Made by a program: the position numbers and the translations under genes. A stretch of DNA of 64,000 nucleotides from Granulicella sp. L60 (GTDB lineage Bacteria; Acidobacteriota; Terriglobia; Terriglobales; Acidobacteriaceae). Of the stretch, positions 7,426-16,191 are shown piece after piece (the first letter of the stretch is position 1; each line of letters opens with the position of its first letter). The notes under the pieces were generated by a model that saw only the letters and a list, made by a program, of their open reading frames with translations, was not told the DNA's origin and made no database searches. Where the stretch lies: assembly GCF_009765825.1 (NCBI RefSeq), contig NZ_LMUR01000020.1, positions 381,894 through 445,893 of the forward strand, given 5' to 3'.

Positions 7426-9513
7426 CTACCCTTCCACACCCAACTCCCGCAGCAGAAACGCATAGTCAAACGCGATCTCCTTCAGGTAGTCATAGCGCCC
7501 GCTCGCGCCTCCATGTCCCGCATCCATGTTGACGTGCAGCAACAGCGGCGCATCGTTGGTCTTCAACGTACGTAGCTTTGCCACATACTTCGCCGGTTCC
7601 CAATACATCACCTGCGAGTCGTTCAAGCTGGTCTTCACCAGCATCGCAGGATACTCCGCAGCCTTCAGGTTGTCGTACGGAGAGTAAGACCGCATATACG
7701 CAAACGCCTCCGCCTCATTCGGATTCCCCCATTCCTCATACTCCGCGACCGTCAACGGCAGGGAAGCGTCCAGCATGGTATTCATCACATCCACGAACGG
7801 CACATGCGACAGCACCACGCGGAACAGATCCGGACGCTCGTTCACCACCGCGCCCATCAGCAGTCCACCCGCGCTCCCGCCCTCAATCGCTACGCGATCC
7901 TTCGCCCCATATCCCTTCGCCACCAACTGCTCCGCTGCCGCGATGAAGTCCGTGAACGTATTCCGCTTCACCATCATCTTGCCGGCGTCATGCCATTGGT
8001 CGCCCATCTCTCCGCCACCGCGAATGTGCGCATACGCAATCACCACACCCCGATCCAGCAGCGACAACCGCGACGCACTGAACCCGATCGGCAGCGGATA
8101 CCCATACGAACCATACCCATACAGATACAGCGGACTGCTCGAGTCACGCCCAAAGCCATCGCGCCGATACACCACAGAAACCGGCACCCGAACCCCATCC
8201 ACCGCCTCCACCCACACCCGCTCCGAAGCATACCGCGCCGACTCAAACCCTCCCGGCACCTCCTGCTGCTTCAACAGCGTCGATGCGCCAGACTTCGCCT
8301 CATACTCATACACCGATGCCGGAGAGACGAGCGACTGGTAGCTATATCGAAACGCATCCGTCTCGAACTCCGGATTCGCATGAGCCCCTGCCGAGTACAC
8401 CGGCTCAGGAAACTCAATCTCCTTCGACTCCCCAAGCCTTCCGCCCTCTCCAAACTGCGTCACCGTCAACGTCGGCAACCCAAGCCTCCGACGCGCACTC
8501 ACGCAGAACTCCGCGAACACCTCGAAGTCCTCAAGCGGAGCCTCCTTATCCTCCGGAATCAGCTCCGTCCAAGCCTCCCGGCCGCCGCCATCGACCGGAA
8601 CCGTCACCACCCTGAAGTTCTTCCCCGTATCGTTCGTGCGAATGTAAAACAGTCCATCGCGATGGTCGACGTGGTACTCCTGCTCATCCACTCGCGGCGC
8701 AATCACCAGGAACATACCGCCGGGAGTCTCTGCAGAGAGATAACTGCACTCGTTCGTCGTGTGGCTGCCCGCCTCCATCAGCAGGTACTTGCCATCCCGC
8801 GTCTTGCCTACGCCGATGTTGAAGCGCTCATCCTTCTCTTCCCAGATCTCCGCATCTTCCGCCGCCGCATCGCCCAGCCGATGACGAAATAGGTGGTCGT
8901 GCCGCTTTGTCACCTCATCCTCAGTCGTGTAAAAAAGCGTTTTCGAATCCGCAGCCCACGCCATCGACCCGACCCTCTCAGCAGTATCGGCGAGATCCTT
9001 CCCCGTCTTCAGATCCCGAACATGCATCGTGTACTGCCTAAAACCCGTATTGTCGGTCGAGTAAGCCAGCAGAAATCCATCCGGGCTCACCGTCATTCCG
9101 CCCACCGCCATAAACGGCTGACCCTCCGCAAGCTGGTTCACATCCAGCAGAATCTCCTCCGGCTGCGACTCATCGAACCTCGCCCCGGTAGCCAGCCTGC
9201 GGCAGTGAATCGGATACTGACTCCCCTCCACCGTCCGCACATAGTAGAACCAGCCACGGTTGCGATAGGGAACTGACTCATCCGTCTCCTTGATGTGCGA
9301 CAGCATCTCTGCATACAGCTTCGCCTGCAGCTCCTTCGTCGGCTCCATCGCCGAATCCGTATAAGCGTTCTCCGCCTCCAGATACGAGATCACCTCCGCC
9401 GAGGTCTTATCCCTCATCCAGCGGTAGTCATCTTCCAGAACATGCCCATGCAGCGTAGTCGGTGTCGATTCCTTGCGCGCACTCGGCGGCGTAATCAGAT
9501 TCTGCGTCATCAA
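7426..9513 (-). CDS. ptrB: Oligopeptidase B (prolyl oligopeptidase family S9A)
   Basis: A serine peptidase cleaving short peptides, typically after Arg or Lys. The 695-residue protein has an N-terminal beta-propeller (about residues 70-400; PYRNRGWFYYVRTVEGSQYPIHCRR is the S9A oligopeptidase B pattern) and a C-terminal alpha/beta-hydrolase domain with Ser547 in GGSAGG, Asp632 in LNDSQV and His667 in AGHGG. Length matches the family (about 680-720). No signal peptide, so cytoplasmic. Two adjacent ATGs at 9513 and 9510 are possible starts. It is divergent from the DUF4142 gene across 132 bp. Confidence 0.92.
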   Translation of the reverse strand: MMTQNLITPPSARKESTPTTLHGHVLEDDYRWMRDKTSAEVISYLEAENAYTDSAMEPTKELQAKLYAEMLSHIKETDESVPYRNRGWFYYVRTVEGSQYPIHCRRLATGARFDESQPEEILLDVNQLAEGQPFMAVGGMTVSPDGFLLAYSTDNTGFRQYTMHVRDLKTGKDLADTAERVGSMAWAADSKTLFYTTEDEVTKRHDHLFRHRLGDAAAEDAEIWEEKDERFNIGVGKTRDGKYLLMEAGSHTTNECSYLSAETPGGMFLVIAPRVDEQEYHVDHRDGLFYIRTNDTGKNFRVVTVPVDGGGREAWTELIPEDKEAPLEDFEVFAEFCVSARRRLGLPTLTVTQFGEGGRLGESKEIEFPEPVYSAGAHANPEFETDAFRYSYQSLVSPASVYEYEAKSGASTLLKQQEVPGGFESARYASERVWVEAVDGVRVPVSVVYRRDGFGRDSSSPLYLYGYGSYGYPLPIGFSASRLSLLDRGVVIAYAHIRGGGEMGDQWHDAGKMMVKRNTFTDFIAAAEQLVAKGYGAKDRVAIEGGSAGGLLMGAVVNERPDLFRVVLSHVPFVDVMNTMLDASLPLTVAEYEEWGNPNEAEAFAYMRSYSPYDNLKAAEYPAMLVKTSLNDSQVMYWEPAKYVAKLRTLKTNDAPLLLHVNMDAGHGGASGRYDYLKEIAFDYAFLLRELGVEG

Positions 9514-9645
9514 TCGAAGCTCTCCAACCCACAGGATACAACCTGCGCCGTGCTCCTAAAAGCAACCCCCAACCATCTTTCAACACCAAATAACTGTAAC
9601 GAAGACGGCCACGGACGTTAAGCAGACCGTCAAGGAGCAACACCC

Positions 9646-10332
9646 ATGACTTCCAGCCTGATCATCAATCCCAGACGCCTCTACGCCGTACTCCTAAGCA
9701 CCGCCATCCTCTCCTCCCCCGTCCTCCTCATCGCGCAGCCAGACCTGATGTCCATCCCCGTCTCGCAGACTCAAGCCAATCCACCCCAACAGCAACCCGC
9801 CTCCAGCACCGCCATGCAGGACTCCGGCCAGAACGCCGGCGAAGTCGGACAGGTGATGGCCGACAAGATCTTCCTCCGCAAGGCAGCCGAAGGCGGCCTG
9901 GCCGAGGTCAAGCTCAGCCAACTAGCCGTAGACAAAGCCGGCAGCGACGACGTAAAAGCCTTTGCACAAAAGATGATCGACGACCACATTAAACTCAACG
10001 CCAACCTGGCAGGCATAGCCGACTCCATGGGCGTCAAGCTGTCTCAATCACTCGACAAAGAGCATCAGGCCGACTACGACAAACTCAGCACCCTCTCCGG
10101 CAGCGACTTTGACACCCAGTACCTTACCCTCATGGTCAAGGCCCACCACAAAGACCTTCACATGTTCCGCATCGAGGCCGCCGACGCTGCGGACCCAACC
10201 CTGCGCGATGCCGTCATCAGTGCCGAGAAGACCATCCACGATCACACCGTCATGGTCGACAAGCTCGCCCGCGACAAAGGCGTCCCGATACCCGCCCGTC
10301 CCAATCACCCCACTCCGCCTCCCGCATCCTGA
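9646..10332 (+). CDS. DUF4142 family exported protein
   Basis: A 228-residue protein with a signal peptide (LYAVLLSTAILSSPVLLIAQ, cleavage near residue 27), a Gln/Pro/Ser-rich linker and a DUF4142 helical bundle at about residues 75-215. Typical features are AAEGGLAEVKLSQLA, FAQKMIDDHIKLN, and His pairs in VKAHHKDLHMF and IHDHTVMVDKLA. The family is ferritin-like in fold prediction and periplasmic or outer-membrane associated; no biochemical role is firmly established. The His-rich helices could bind metal (inference). The ATG at 9646 follows AAGGAGCAAC. It starts a plus-strand run before the TPM and LemA genes but is separated from them by 108 bp. Confidence 0.85.
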   Translation: MTSSLIINPRRLYAVLLSTAILSSPVLLIAQPDLMSIPVSQTQANPPQQQPASSTAMQDSGQNAGEVGQVMADKIFLRKAAEGGLAEVKLSQLAVDKAGSDDVKAFAQKMIDDHIKLNANLAGIADSMGVKLSQSLDKEHQADYDKLSTLSGSDFDTQYLTLMVKAHHKDLHMFRIEAADAADPTLRDAVISAEKTIHDHTVMVDKLARDKGVPIPARPNHPTPPPAS

Positions 10333-10440
10333 CGCCGTTCACGAGATAAATCCGCACAACCGCGCGCCAATCCGCGAAATTAACGCAATCGGCAACATGC
10401 AATCCGTTGCGCCAAATTGCAGGGCGTAAAATGAGCATCG

Positions 10441-11229
10441 ATGAAGCACCTCTCGCGTTGGCTGATCCTCGTCCTTATGCTGTGCGCGCCGTCAGCCCTC
10501 CTGACGGCCGAATCGGTCGCCACGCTTCCGGCCCCCACCGGCTACGTCAACGACTTCGCCGGAGTTCTCTCACCCTCCACCAAATACGATCTTGAAAACC
10601 TCTGCACCCAGGTAGACCGCCAGGCCCACGCCCAGATCGCCGTCGTCACCGTCAAGACCATCGACAACGACGAGTCCGTCGAGGAGTTCACCACCGCCCT
10701 CGAAGACAAATGGAAGGTCGGAGCCAAGGGAACCGACCGCGGCGTCATCCTGCTCTTCGTCATGACCCCCAGGCGTGGCCGTATCGAGGTCGGCTACGGC
10801 CTCGAAGGCATCCTCAACGACGCCAAGGTAGGCGACATCGGCCGTTCCATGGTCCCCGCAGCCCAGCAGGGCGACTACAACACCGCCATCCCCCTCGGCG
10901 TCCGCCAGATCGCCCAGATCATCGCCACCGACGCCGGCGTCACCCTGAACCTCGGTCCGCCCGTCCACCAGTATCGCCGCCAGCAGGTTCCCGTACAGCT
11001 CAGCCTCACTCAGATCATCTTGGGCGGCGGCGCCATCCTCCTCATCCTCTTCTTCCTGGTCAAAACTGGTAATACCGGCCTCATCTTCTTCCTCCTCGGA
11101 AACCTGATGGGCGGCGGAGGTGGAGGCTTCGGCGGAGGACGAGGACGCGATGACGACCGTGGCGGAGGCGGCTTCGGAGGCTTCGGCGGAGGCAGCTCCG
11201 GAGGCGGTGGAGCAAGCGGAGATTTTTGA
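10441..11229 (+). CDS. TPM domain protein (YgcG family)
   Basis: A 262-residue exported membrane protein: signal peptide at residues 1-23, TPM domain at about 30-165 (GYVNDFAGVLS, AQIAVVTVKTI, DRGVILLFV, RIEVGYGLEGIL), a hydrophobic segment at about 183-220, and a Gly-rich tail (from about 222) with one acidic/basic RGRDDDRG patch. TPM domains occur in a thylakoid acid phosphatase and in bacterial proteins commonly encoded beside lemA, as here, with the lemA gene 129 bp downstream. Function in bacteria is unclear; the pair probably acts at the cytoplasmic membrane. Confidence 0.88.
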   Translation: MKHLSRWLILVLMLCAPSALLTAESVATLPAPTGYVNDFAGVLSPSTKYDLENLCTQVDRQAHAQIAVVTVKTIDNDESVEEFTTALEDKWKVGAKGTDRGVILLFVMTPRRGRIEVGYGLEGILNDAKVGDIGRSMVPAAQQGDYNTAIPLGVRQIAQIIATDAGVTLNLGPPVHQYRRQQVPVQLSLTQIILGGGAILLILFFLVKTGNTGLIFFLLGNLMGGGGGGFGGGRGRDDDRGGGGFGGFGGGSSGGGGASGDF

Positions 11230-11358
11230 GGAGATTCCAGAGATAGAACGATTTTGCCGCAAAGAAGGGCTTGGGATTTCGGGCCGGGGTGATACAGTAC
11301 ACCCGGATGAACCAGCCGAGGAAAGCATCGAAATGACACGAAGGGGAATCGAAAAAAT

Positions 11359-11943
11359 ATGAAATCGTTATGGGTTGTACTTGGCGTCGTGGGTCTTCTC
11401 ATCGTCGTGCTGCTCTTCGTTGGAGGCAGCTACATCGGTGCGAAGAACACCCTGGTGCAGAAGAATGAGGCCGTCAATCAGGCCTTCTCGCAGGTCAACG
11501 TGGTGCAGCAGCGCCGCCTCGACCTTATCCCCAACCTCGTAGCCTCCGTCAAGGGGTACGTTGCTGAAGAGTCCACCGTCCTCACCAACATCGCCAACGC
11601 CCGTGCCGGCGTCCTTGCCGCAGGCAGCGATCACGCCAGCAGCATCAACGCCAACTCCAAGCTCGACGTAGCCCTCGGGCCGTTCTTCCGCCTTCAGGAG
11701 CAGTACCCCGACCTCAAGAGCAACCAGCAGTTCATTCGCTTGACGGACGAGCTCGCCGGGACGGAAAATCGTATCGCCGTAGAGCGTCAGCGCTACAACA
11801 AGACGCTCGAAGACTATAACGTCTACGTCCGCCAATTTCCCAACAGCATCTGGGCCAACATGGCAGGCTTCCACTACAGGGACGAGTACTTCAAGGGCAA
11901 TCCAGAGAACGGTACGGCGCCGAAGGTCGACTTCTCGAAGTAA
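11359..11943 (+). CDS. lemA: LemA family protein
   Basis: A 194-residue membrane-anchored protein with one N-terminal helix (VVLGVVGLLIVVLLFVGGSYI) and a long alpha-helical periplasmic part: KNTLVQKNEAVNQAFSQVNVVQQRRLDLIPNLVASVKGY is the LemA core, followed by AGTENRIAVERQRYNKTLEDYNVYVRQFP. Length is typical. It follows the TPM gene, a conserved pairing, and is closed by a very strong bidirectional terminator. Function unknown, likely envelope-related. Confidence 0.93.
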   Translation: MKSLWVVLGVVGLLIVVLLFVGGSYIGAKNTLVQKNEAVNQAFSQVNVVQQRRLDLIPNLVASVKGYVAEESTVLTNIANARAGVLAAGSDHASSINANSKLDVALGPFFRLQEQYPDLKSNQQFIRLTDELAGTENRIAVERQRYNKTLEDYNVYVRQFPNSIWANMAGFHYRDEYFKGNPENGTAPKVDFSK

Positions 11944-11965
11944 CGGAAGCGAACTGACTTGGCCC

Positions 11966-12004
11966 AATAAAAAGGCCGTCGCATCAAGCGACGGCCTTTT
12001 TATT
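11966..12004. terminator. Strong bidirectional rho-independent terminator
   Basis: A 17-bp perfect stem (11966-11982 with 11988-12004) around loop ATCAA. The G+C-rich core GGCCGTCGC is flanked by AATAAAAA on the left and TTTTTATT on the right, giving a T-tract on both strands. It lies between the convergent lemA and STAS genes and should end both transcripts. Confidence 0.93.
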
Positions 12005-12031
12005 GTGTTTCACGTTCTAACGAACTGAAGT

Positions 12032-12379
12032 TTACTTGGTGAAAGAAGAGATCGCGGTAGCCTCATCGTCCTTCACATCGAAGACGGTGTAGAGCTTGGT
12101 GATCTGCAGCAGGTCGTGAACCTTCTTGGTCAGGTTCAGCAGCTTCAGCTCGCCGCCTGAGTTCTTTACCGTGGTAAAGGCGCTGACCAGCTCCCCGATC
12201 CCCGAACTGTCGATGTAACTGATGTCGCCCAGATTGAGCAGAATCTTGTTGGAACCCTTTGCCAGCACATCACGCACGGCATCGCGGATCGTGACGCTGC
12301 CTTCGCCGAGGGTGATGCGACCGCTGAGGTCCAGAATGGTAACGCCGTCTACCTGGCGAGTCTTTACTTTCATGCTCAT
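12032..12379 (-). CDS. STAS domain anti-sigma factor antagonist
   Basis: A 115-residue RsbV/SpoIIAA-type protein: VDGVTILDLSGRITLGEGS, then NKILLNLGDISYIDSSGIGEL. Ser58 in IDSSG is the residue normally phosphorylated by the partner kinase. It begins 14 nt after the stop of the HATPase kinase gene on the same strand, so the two form a partner-switching pair. The sigma factor and phosphatase they would act on are not in the window. The ATG at 12379 has AAGGAGAAAA just upstream. Confidence 0.92.
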   Translation of the reverse strand: MSMKVKTRQVDGVTILDLSGRITLGEGSVTIRDAVRDVLAKGSNKILLNLGDISYIDSSGIGELVSAFTTVKNSGGELKLLNLTKKVHDLLQITKLYTVFDVKDDEATAISSFTK

Positions 12380-12393
12380 GACTAGTTTTCTCC

Positions 12394-12816
12394 TTAGGTC
12401 CCCGGCTGCGCGGGTGTTCGATGCTTGATCAATGTCAGTTCTGTGCCTGGATGTAGCTGCCGAAAGTTTACCTCATCCATGAAGGCTTTGATGAGAAAGA
12501 TGCCACGGCCGGAGCCGCGAAGGATATTTTCCGGCGCCAGAGGATCCGGAAGCGTATCAGGATCGAGCCCAGGGCCCTGATCCGCGATCCGGATAATCAA
12601 AGAGTCCGTCGTCGTCTCGAACGATGCCGTCACGTGTTTATTCGTGTCGTACGAGTTTCCGTGCAAAACCGCGTTCACGGCAGCCTCGCGCACCGCCATG
12701 GCAATGTGAGGAACCGTGTCTTCATCGAACCCCGCACGTGCGGCGAAGTCCTCTGCGATCTGCTCAACCTTATTGACGCTGTCGAGAGACGAGTCCAATG
12801 TGTAGCTGACGCGCAT
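12394..12816 (-). CDS. Anti-sigma factor serine kinase (RsbW-like, GHKL ATPase)
   Basis: A 140-residue HATPase_c protein with N-box AVREAAVNAVLHGN (41-54), G1 box ADQGPGLD (78-85) and G2 box GSGRGIFLI (101-109). In this family the kinase binds a sigma factor and phosphorylates the STAS antagonist on Ser, here the product of the next gene. The frame is open much further upstream, but that part is antisense to the MgtE-N gene and not homologous, so ATG 12816 is chosen. The stop is 14 nt before the STAS gene. Confidence 0.88.
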   Translation of the reverse strand: MRVSYTLDSSLDSVNKVEQIAEDFAARAGFDEDTVPHIAMAVREAAVNAVLHGNSYDTNKHVTASFETTTDSLIIRIADQGPGLDPDTLPDPLAPENILRGSGRGIFLIKAFMDEVNFRQLHPGTELTLIKHRTPAQPGT

Positions 12817-13120
12817 AGTCGTTGAGTCGGCCAAAGCTGTCCTTGCGATACCTGAGTGCCAGTCGTCAACGGCAGACAACAGCGATGATGGCAGTGTGCT
12901 TGTGGATCTCCGGAAAGTCAAGATGAACCCGAATCTGCCTCTCCGGAGATCCCCGTTTTTGTCCCCTCCAGGATCGCCCGGAAGCCAATAAAACCTCCGC
13001 GCTGGCTGCACCTCGGTCCACCAAAGCTGGGCTAACATGCGGTTAGGACGATACGAAAATAAGAAGATAAACACATAAGCGGATAAGAAGATAAAGTCTG
13101 AAGGAACACCTTCACCTGCC
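12817..13120. promoter_or_regulatory. Divergent intergenic region with a 13-bp direct repeat
   Basis: 304 bp between the divergent anti-sigma kinase and MgtE-N/CBS genes, without a supportable gene. ATAAGAAGATAAA occurs twice, at 13059-13071 and 13083-13095, 24 bp apart and 26 bp before the MgtE-N ATG. The spacing and A-rich character would suit binding sites for a regulator or a leader element, but nothing identifies either. Confidence 0.4.
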
Positions 13121-14398
13121 ATGAGCAAGCACCCCAACTCGCGCACCACCGCCTCCGCCCTCATGGGTACGACCATCGTCGACGCCCAGGGTGCCCCCTT
13201 CGGCCACGTCCGCGAGGTCGCCGTCGCCCCCTCCATCGACTCCGCCCACATCCACGGCCTGCTCCTCCGCCGCGTCGCCTCCCGCCGCAGCGACACCCCC
13301 TCCCTCGTCCTCATCTCCGACCTCCACTTCAACCACGCCGGTGCCATGCAGCTCCTCGACACCGCCCAGCCCTCCACCCTTCCCGACGACGACAGCTTCC
13401 TCCTCCTCGAACGCGACCTCCTCGACCAGCAGATCATCGACGTCCACGGACACAAAGTCGTTCGCGTCAATGACGTCGATCTCGTCTGGGAGAACGGCCC
13501 CGAAGATGACCCCACGCTCTCCCTGCGCATAGCCGAGGTCGAAGTCGGCCTTCGCGGAGCCGTCCGCCGCCTCCTCAAAGGCTTTCCCGCCGCCACCGTC
13601 GATCGCATCGCCTGCCGCTTCGGCGCCAGCATCATCCCCTGGGACTTCGTCGACCTCATCGACCGCGACCCCTCACGCCGCGTCCGCCTCAAGGTCGAGC
13701 AGGATCGCCTCTCGAAGATGCACCCCTCCGACATCGCCGACATCCTCGAAGAGCTCGCCCCCGCCGAGCGCCACGCCCTCTTCCTCTCCCTCGACGAAGA
13801 GGTCGCCGCCGAGGCCCTCGAGGAAGTCCGTCCAAAGATGCAGCAGGCCCTCATCGAGTCCCTCGACTCCGAACAGATCGCCGGCATCGTCGAAGAGATG
13901 GACCCAGGCGCCGCCGCCGACCTCCTCTCCGAGCTCACCGACGAGCGATCCGAGGCCATCCTCGAAGAGATGGACCCCGAGGAGCGTCAGGAGGTCGAAG
14001 ATCTTCTCGAGTTCTCCGGTGACTCCGCCGCCGGGCGCATGACCACCGACTACATCGCCCTCCAATCCGATGCAGACCTCGAACAGGCCATCGCCGCGCT
14101 CCGCGAGTTCGAGGGCGACATCGAGATCATCACCGACATCTACCTGCTCGACGACGAAGAGAAGATCGTCGCGCTCATCCCTCTCGTTCAACTCCTGCTC
14201 GCCGCGCCCGGCACACCGCTATCCAGCCTGCCGCACAGTCACATCGTCACCTGCAACGTCGACGCCAACGGCCGCAAGGTAGCCGAGCTCTTCGACAAGT
14301 ACAACCTGCGTTCACTCCCCGTCGTCGATCACGCAAGACGTCTTACCGGAGTCATCCACGCCGAACAAGTCATAGCCCTCCTAAGAGCAAAGCACTAA
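13121..14398 (+). CDS. Soluble MgtE-N/CBS domain protein (Mg2+ sensor-like)
   Basis: A 425-residue protein with three parts: a PRC-barrel-like N-terminus (residues about 15-150; GTTIVDAQGAPFGHVREV, IIDVHGHKVVRVNDVDL), an MgtE_N superhelix (about 200-300; KMHPSDIADILEELAPAER, DSEQIAGIVEEMDPGAAADLLSEL) and a CBS pair (about 305-425). It lacks the membrane domain of true MgtE channels. In MgtE these cytoplasmic domains sense Mg2+ and gate the pore, so this protein probably senses Mg2+ for a separate transporter; the NRAMP-like gene 2.9 kb downstream on the same strand is the obvious candidate (inference). Confidence 0.88.
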   Translation: MSKHPNSRTTASALMGTTIVDAQGAPFGHVREVAVAPSIDSAHIHGLLLRRVASRRSDTPSLVLISDLHFNHAGAMQLLDTAQPSTLPDDDSFLLLERDLLDQQIIDVHGHKVVRVNDVDLVWENGPEDDPTLSLRIAEVEVGLRGAVRRLLKGFPAATVDRIACRFGASIIPWDFVDLIDRDPSRRVRLKVEQDRLSKMHPSDIADILEELAPAERHALFLSLDEEVAAEALEEVRPKMQQALIESLDSEQIAGIVEEMDPGAAADLLSELTDERSEAILEEMDPEERQEVEDLLEFSGDSAAGRMTTDYIALQSDADLEQAIAALREFEGDIEIITDIYLLDDEEKIVALIPLVQLLLAAPGTPLSSLPHSHIVTCNVDANGRKVAELFDKYNLRSLPVVDHARRLTGVIHAEQVIALLRAKH

Positions 14399-14410
14399 AA
14401 ATCCCAACCC

Positions 14411-14506
14411 GACCAACGGGAGGACCCGCAAAAATCGCGTCACCCCAACAAGGTATAAAAGTCACGAAGTGACCTCGCGCCGAGCAGGCGGCCCGTCCGG
14501 CAGGAC
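14411..14506 (+). repeat. Intergenic triple-hairpin repeat, copy B
   Basis: Starts GACCAACGGGAGGAC and ends GTCCGGCAGGACA. Hairpins: GTCAC-GAA-GTGAC (14461-14473), CGCC-GAGCA-GGCG (14478-14490; the outermost pair is lost by C to G) and GTCC-GGCA-GGAC (14495-14506). It lies between the MgtE-N/CBS and GMC oxidoreductase genes. Confidence 0.85.
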
Positions 14507-14533
14507 AAAAGCATTTAAGCAGGCCCCAACCAA

Positions 14534-16075
14534 GTGATTCACGACCTCCTCACCGACACACCCGCACTCACCGCCCACGCCGACGTCTGCATCGTAGGCG
14601 CCGGAGCCGCTGGCATCTCCTTGGCCGTAGAGTTCGCCCGCAAAGGAAAGACCGTCCTCCTCCTCGAGGGCGGCGGCGACCACCGCGAAGACTCCTCCCA
14701 GTCCCTCTACGACAGCGAGATCGTCGGCCTTACCCATCGCGGCATCCACACCGGCCGCATCCGCGTCAAAGGCGGCACCACCGTCCGTTGGGGCGGCCAG
14801 ATCCTCGAGCTCGATGCCTTCGACTTCACCCCTCGCCCCGGCGTCCCCAGTAGCGGCTGGCCCTTCCCAAAGTCCGAGCTCACGCCCTACTACGAGCGAG
14901 CCCTTACCCTCGAAGGCCTAGCCAACGTAGAACGCAGCGACGCCGCCGTCTGGCGCAGCCTCCATCTCCCCTTCACCCAGTTCGAAGGCCTCGAAGCCTA
15001 CGTCTCCCGCTGGTGCCCCGAACCCAACTTCGCCCGCCTCCACCATCAGACCCTCGCCACCCACCCCAACATCCACCTCTGGCTCCACGCCAGCGCCGTA
15101 GAACTCCTCACCGAAGGCGACCGCACCACCGGCCTCCGCTGCCGCACCCTCACCGGCATCGAGACCACCTTCCACGCCCCCAACTTCATCTTCTGTCTCG
15201 GCGGCATCGAGTCCGCCCGCTTCTTCCTCCAGCCCCGCCCCGGTGGCCACCCCTGGAACCGCTCCAGACTCCTCGGCCAACACTTCCAAGACCACATCGA
15301 CTGCAACGCCGCCACCATCGAACCTCTCAACCAGCAGATCTTCCACGACACCTTCGATCCAATCTTCATCCGAAACTTCAAATATCTCCCCAAACTCCGT
15401 CTTTTTCCGCAACTTCAAGTCGAGCACAAAACCCTCAACATAGGCTCCACCATGTCCTTCGAGGACACCGGAAAGGCCCGCTATCAGGCCAAACTCACCA
15501 TCCGCAATCTCATGCGCGCCCGCTTCGGAGAGGTCACCCGCGACAACCTCCGCCACACCGCCAGACATATCCCCCTCCTCTTCCAACAACTCTGGCGCTA
15601 CAAGATGGGCCACCGCGGCTTCGCCCCCTCCGACGTCCGCATCTTCCTCCGCGTCCACTGCGAACAGGAACCCACCTCCCGAAGCTCCATCACCCTCACC
15701 AACGACCGCGACCCCCTCGGCCTCCAGCGCATTCGCTTCGACTGGAAGATCTCCGAGAAGGAACTGAACACCATCCGCCAGTACACCCTCATCGCCCAGA
15801 GATCGCTCGTAAGCATCGCCCGCATCATCCCCGACCCCGACCTCATCGCTGGCAACCCCGCCTTCCTCACCCGCTGCGACGACAGCAACCACCACATGGG
15901 TGTCATGCGCATGTCCCCCTCATCCGAAACCGGCGTCGTCGACACCAATCTCCGCCTCCACGGCACCGCCAACACCTACATCTGCAGCGCCGCCGTCTTC
16001 CCCAGCTCCGGCTTCTCCAACCCAACCCACACCGTCCTCGCCCTCGCTGCCCGCCTCTGTGACCACCTCACCTGA
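14534..16075 (+). CDS. GMC family FAD-dependent oxidoreductase
   Basis: A 513-residue flavoenzyme. FAD-binding Rossmann motif VCIVGAGAAGISLAVEFARKG and LLLEGGG fall at about residues 19-48; RVKGGTTVRWGGQ (about 78-90) is the GMC flavin-contacting segment; the C-terminal domain has NHHMGVMRM and NPTHTVLALAARL with the active-site His region. Such enzymes oxidise alcohols or sugars; the substrate here is unknown. The start appears to be GTG at 14534 with no clear Shine-Dalgarno. It is followed by an aldo/keto reductase gene 116 bp downstream, with repeat copy C between. The two redox enzymes may share a substrate. Confidence 0.88.
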   Translation: MIHDLLTDTPALTAHADVCIVGAGAAGISLAVEFARKGKTVLLLEGGGDHREDSSQSLYDSEIVGLTHRGIHTGRIRVKGGTTVRWGGQILELDAFDFTPRPGVPSSGWPFPKSELTPYYERALTLEGLANVERSDAAVWRSLHLPFTQFEGLEAYVSRWCPEPNFARLHHQTLATHPNIHLWLHASAVELLTEGDRTTGLRCRTLTGIETTFHAPNFIFCLGGIESARFFLQPRPGGHPWNRSRLLGQHFQDHIDCNAATIEPLNQQIFHDTFDPIFIRNFKYLPKLRLFPQLQVEHKTLNIGSTMSFEDTGKARYQAKLTIRNLMRARFGEVTRDNLRHTARHIPLLFQQLWRYKMGHRGFAPSDVRIFLRVHCEQEPTSRSSITLTNDRDPLGLQRIRFDWKISEKELNTIRQYTLIAQRSLVSIARIIPDPDLIAGNPAFLTRCDDSNHHMGVMRMSPSSETGVVDTNLRLHGTANTYICSAAVFPSSGFSNPTHTVLALAARLCDHLT

Positions 16076-16080
16076 TTCCA

Positions 16081-16160
16081 ACCAACGGGAGGACCACCCG
16101 AAGGGGTATAAAAGTCACGAAGTGACCTCCCGCCGAGCAGGCGGCCCGTCCGGCAGGACA
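16081..16160 (+). repeat. Intergenic triple-hairpin repeat, copy C
   Basis: A nearly consensus copy: ACCAACGGGAGGAC, then GGGGTATAAAA, then GTCAC-GAA-GTGAC (16114-16126), CCGCC-GAGCA-GGCGG (16130-16144) and GTCC-GGCA-GGAC near the right end. It begins 5 bp after the GMC oxidoreductase stop. Confidence 0.88.
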
Positions 16161-16191
16161 CGAACACACGCAGCTAAACTCAAAAGCAACC

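Noticed and set aside
12394..13959. A 521-residue minus-strand protein ending in the anti-sigma kinase
   Set aside because: Its first 380 residues are Ser/Arg-rich antisense translation of the MgtE-N/CBS gene and intergenic DNA; the kinase fold begins at 12816.
14411..16160. CRISPR-like direct repeats
   Set aside because: The copies are single, dispersed, in both orientations and hairpin-rich; there are no regularly spaced spacers or cas genes.
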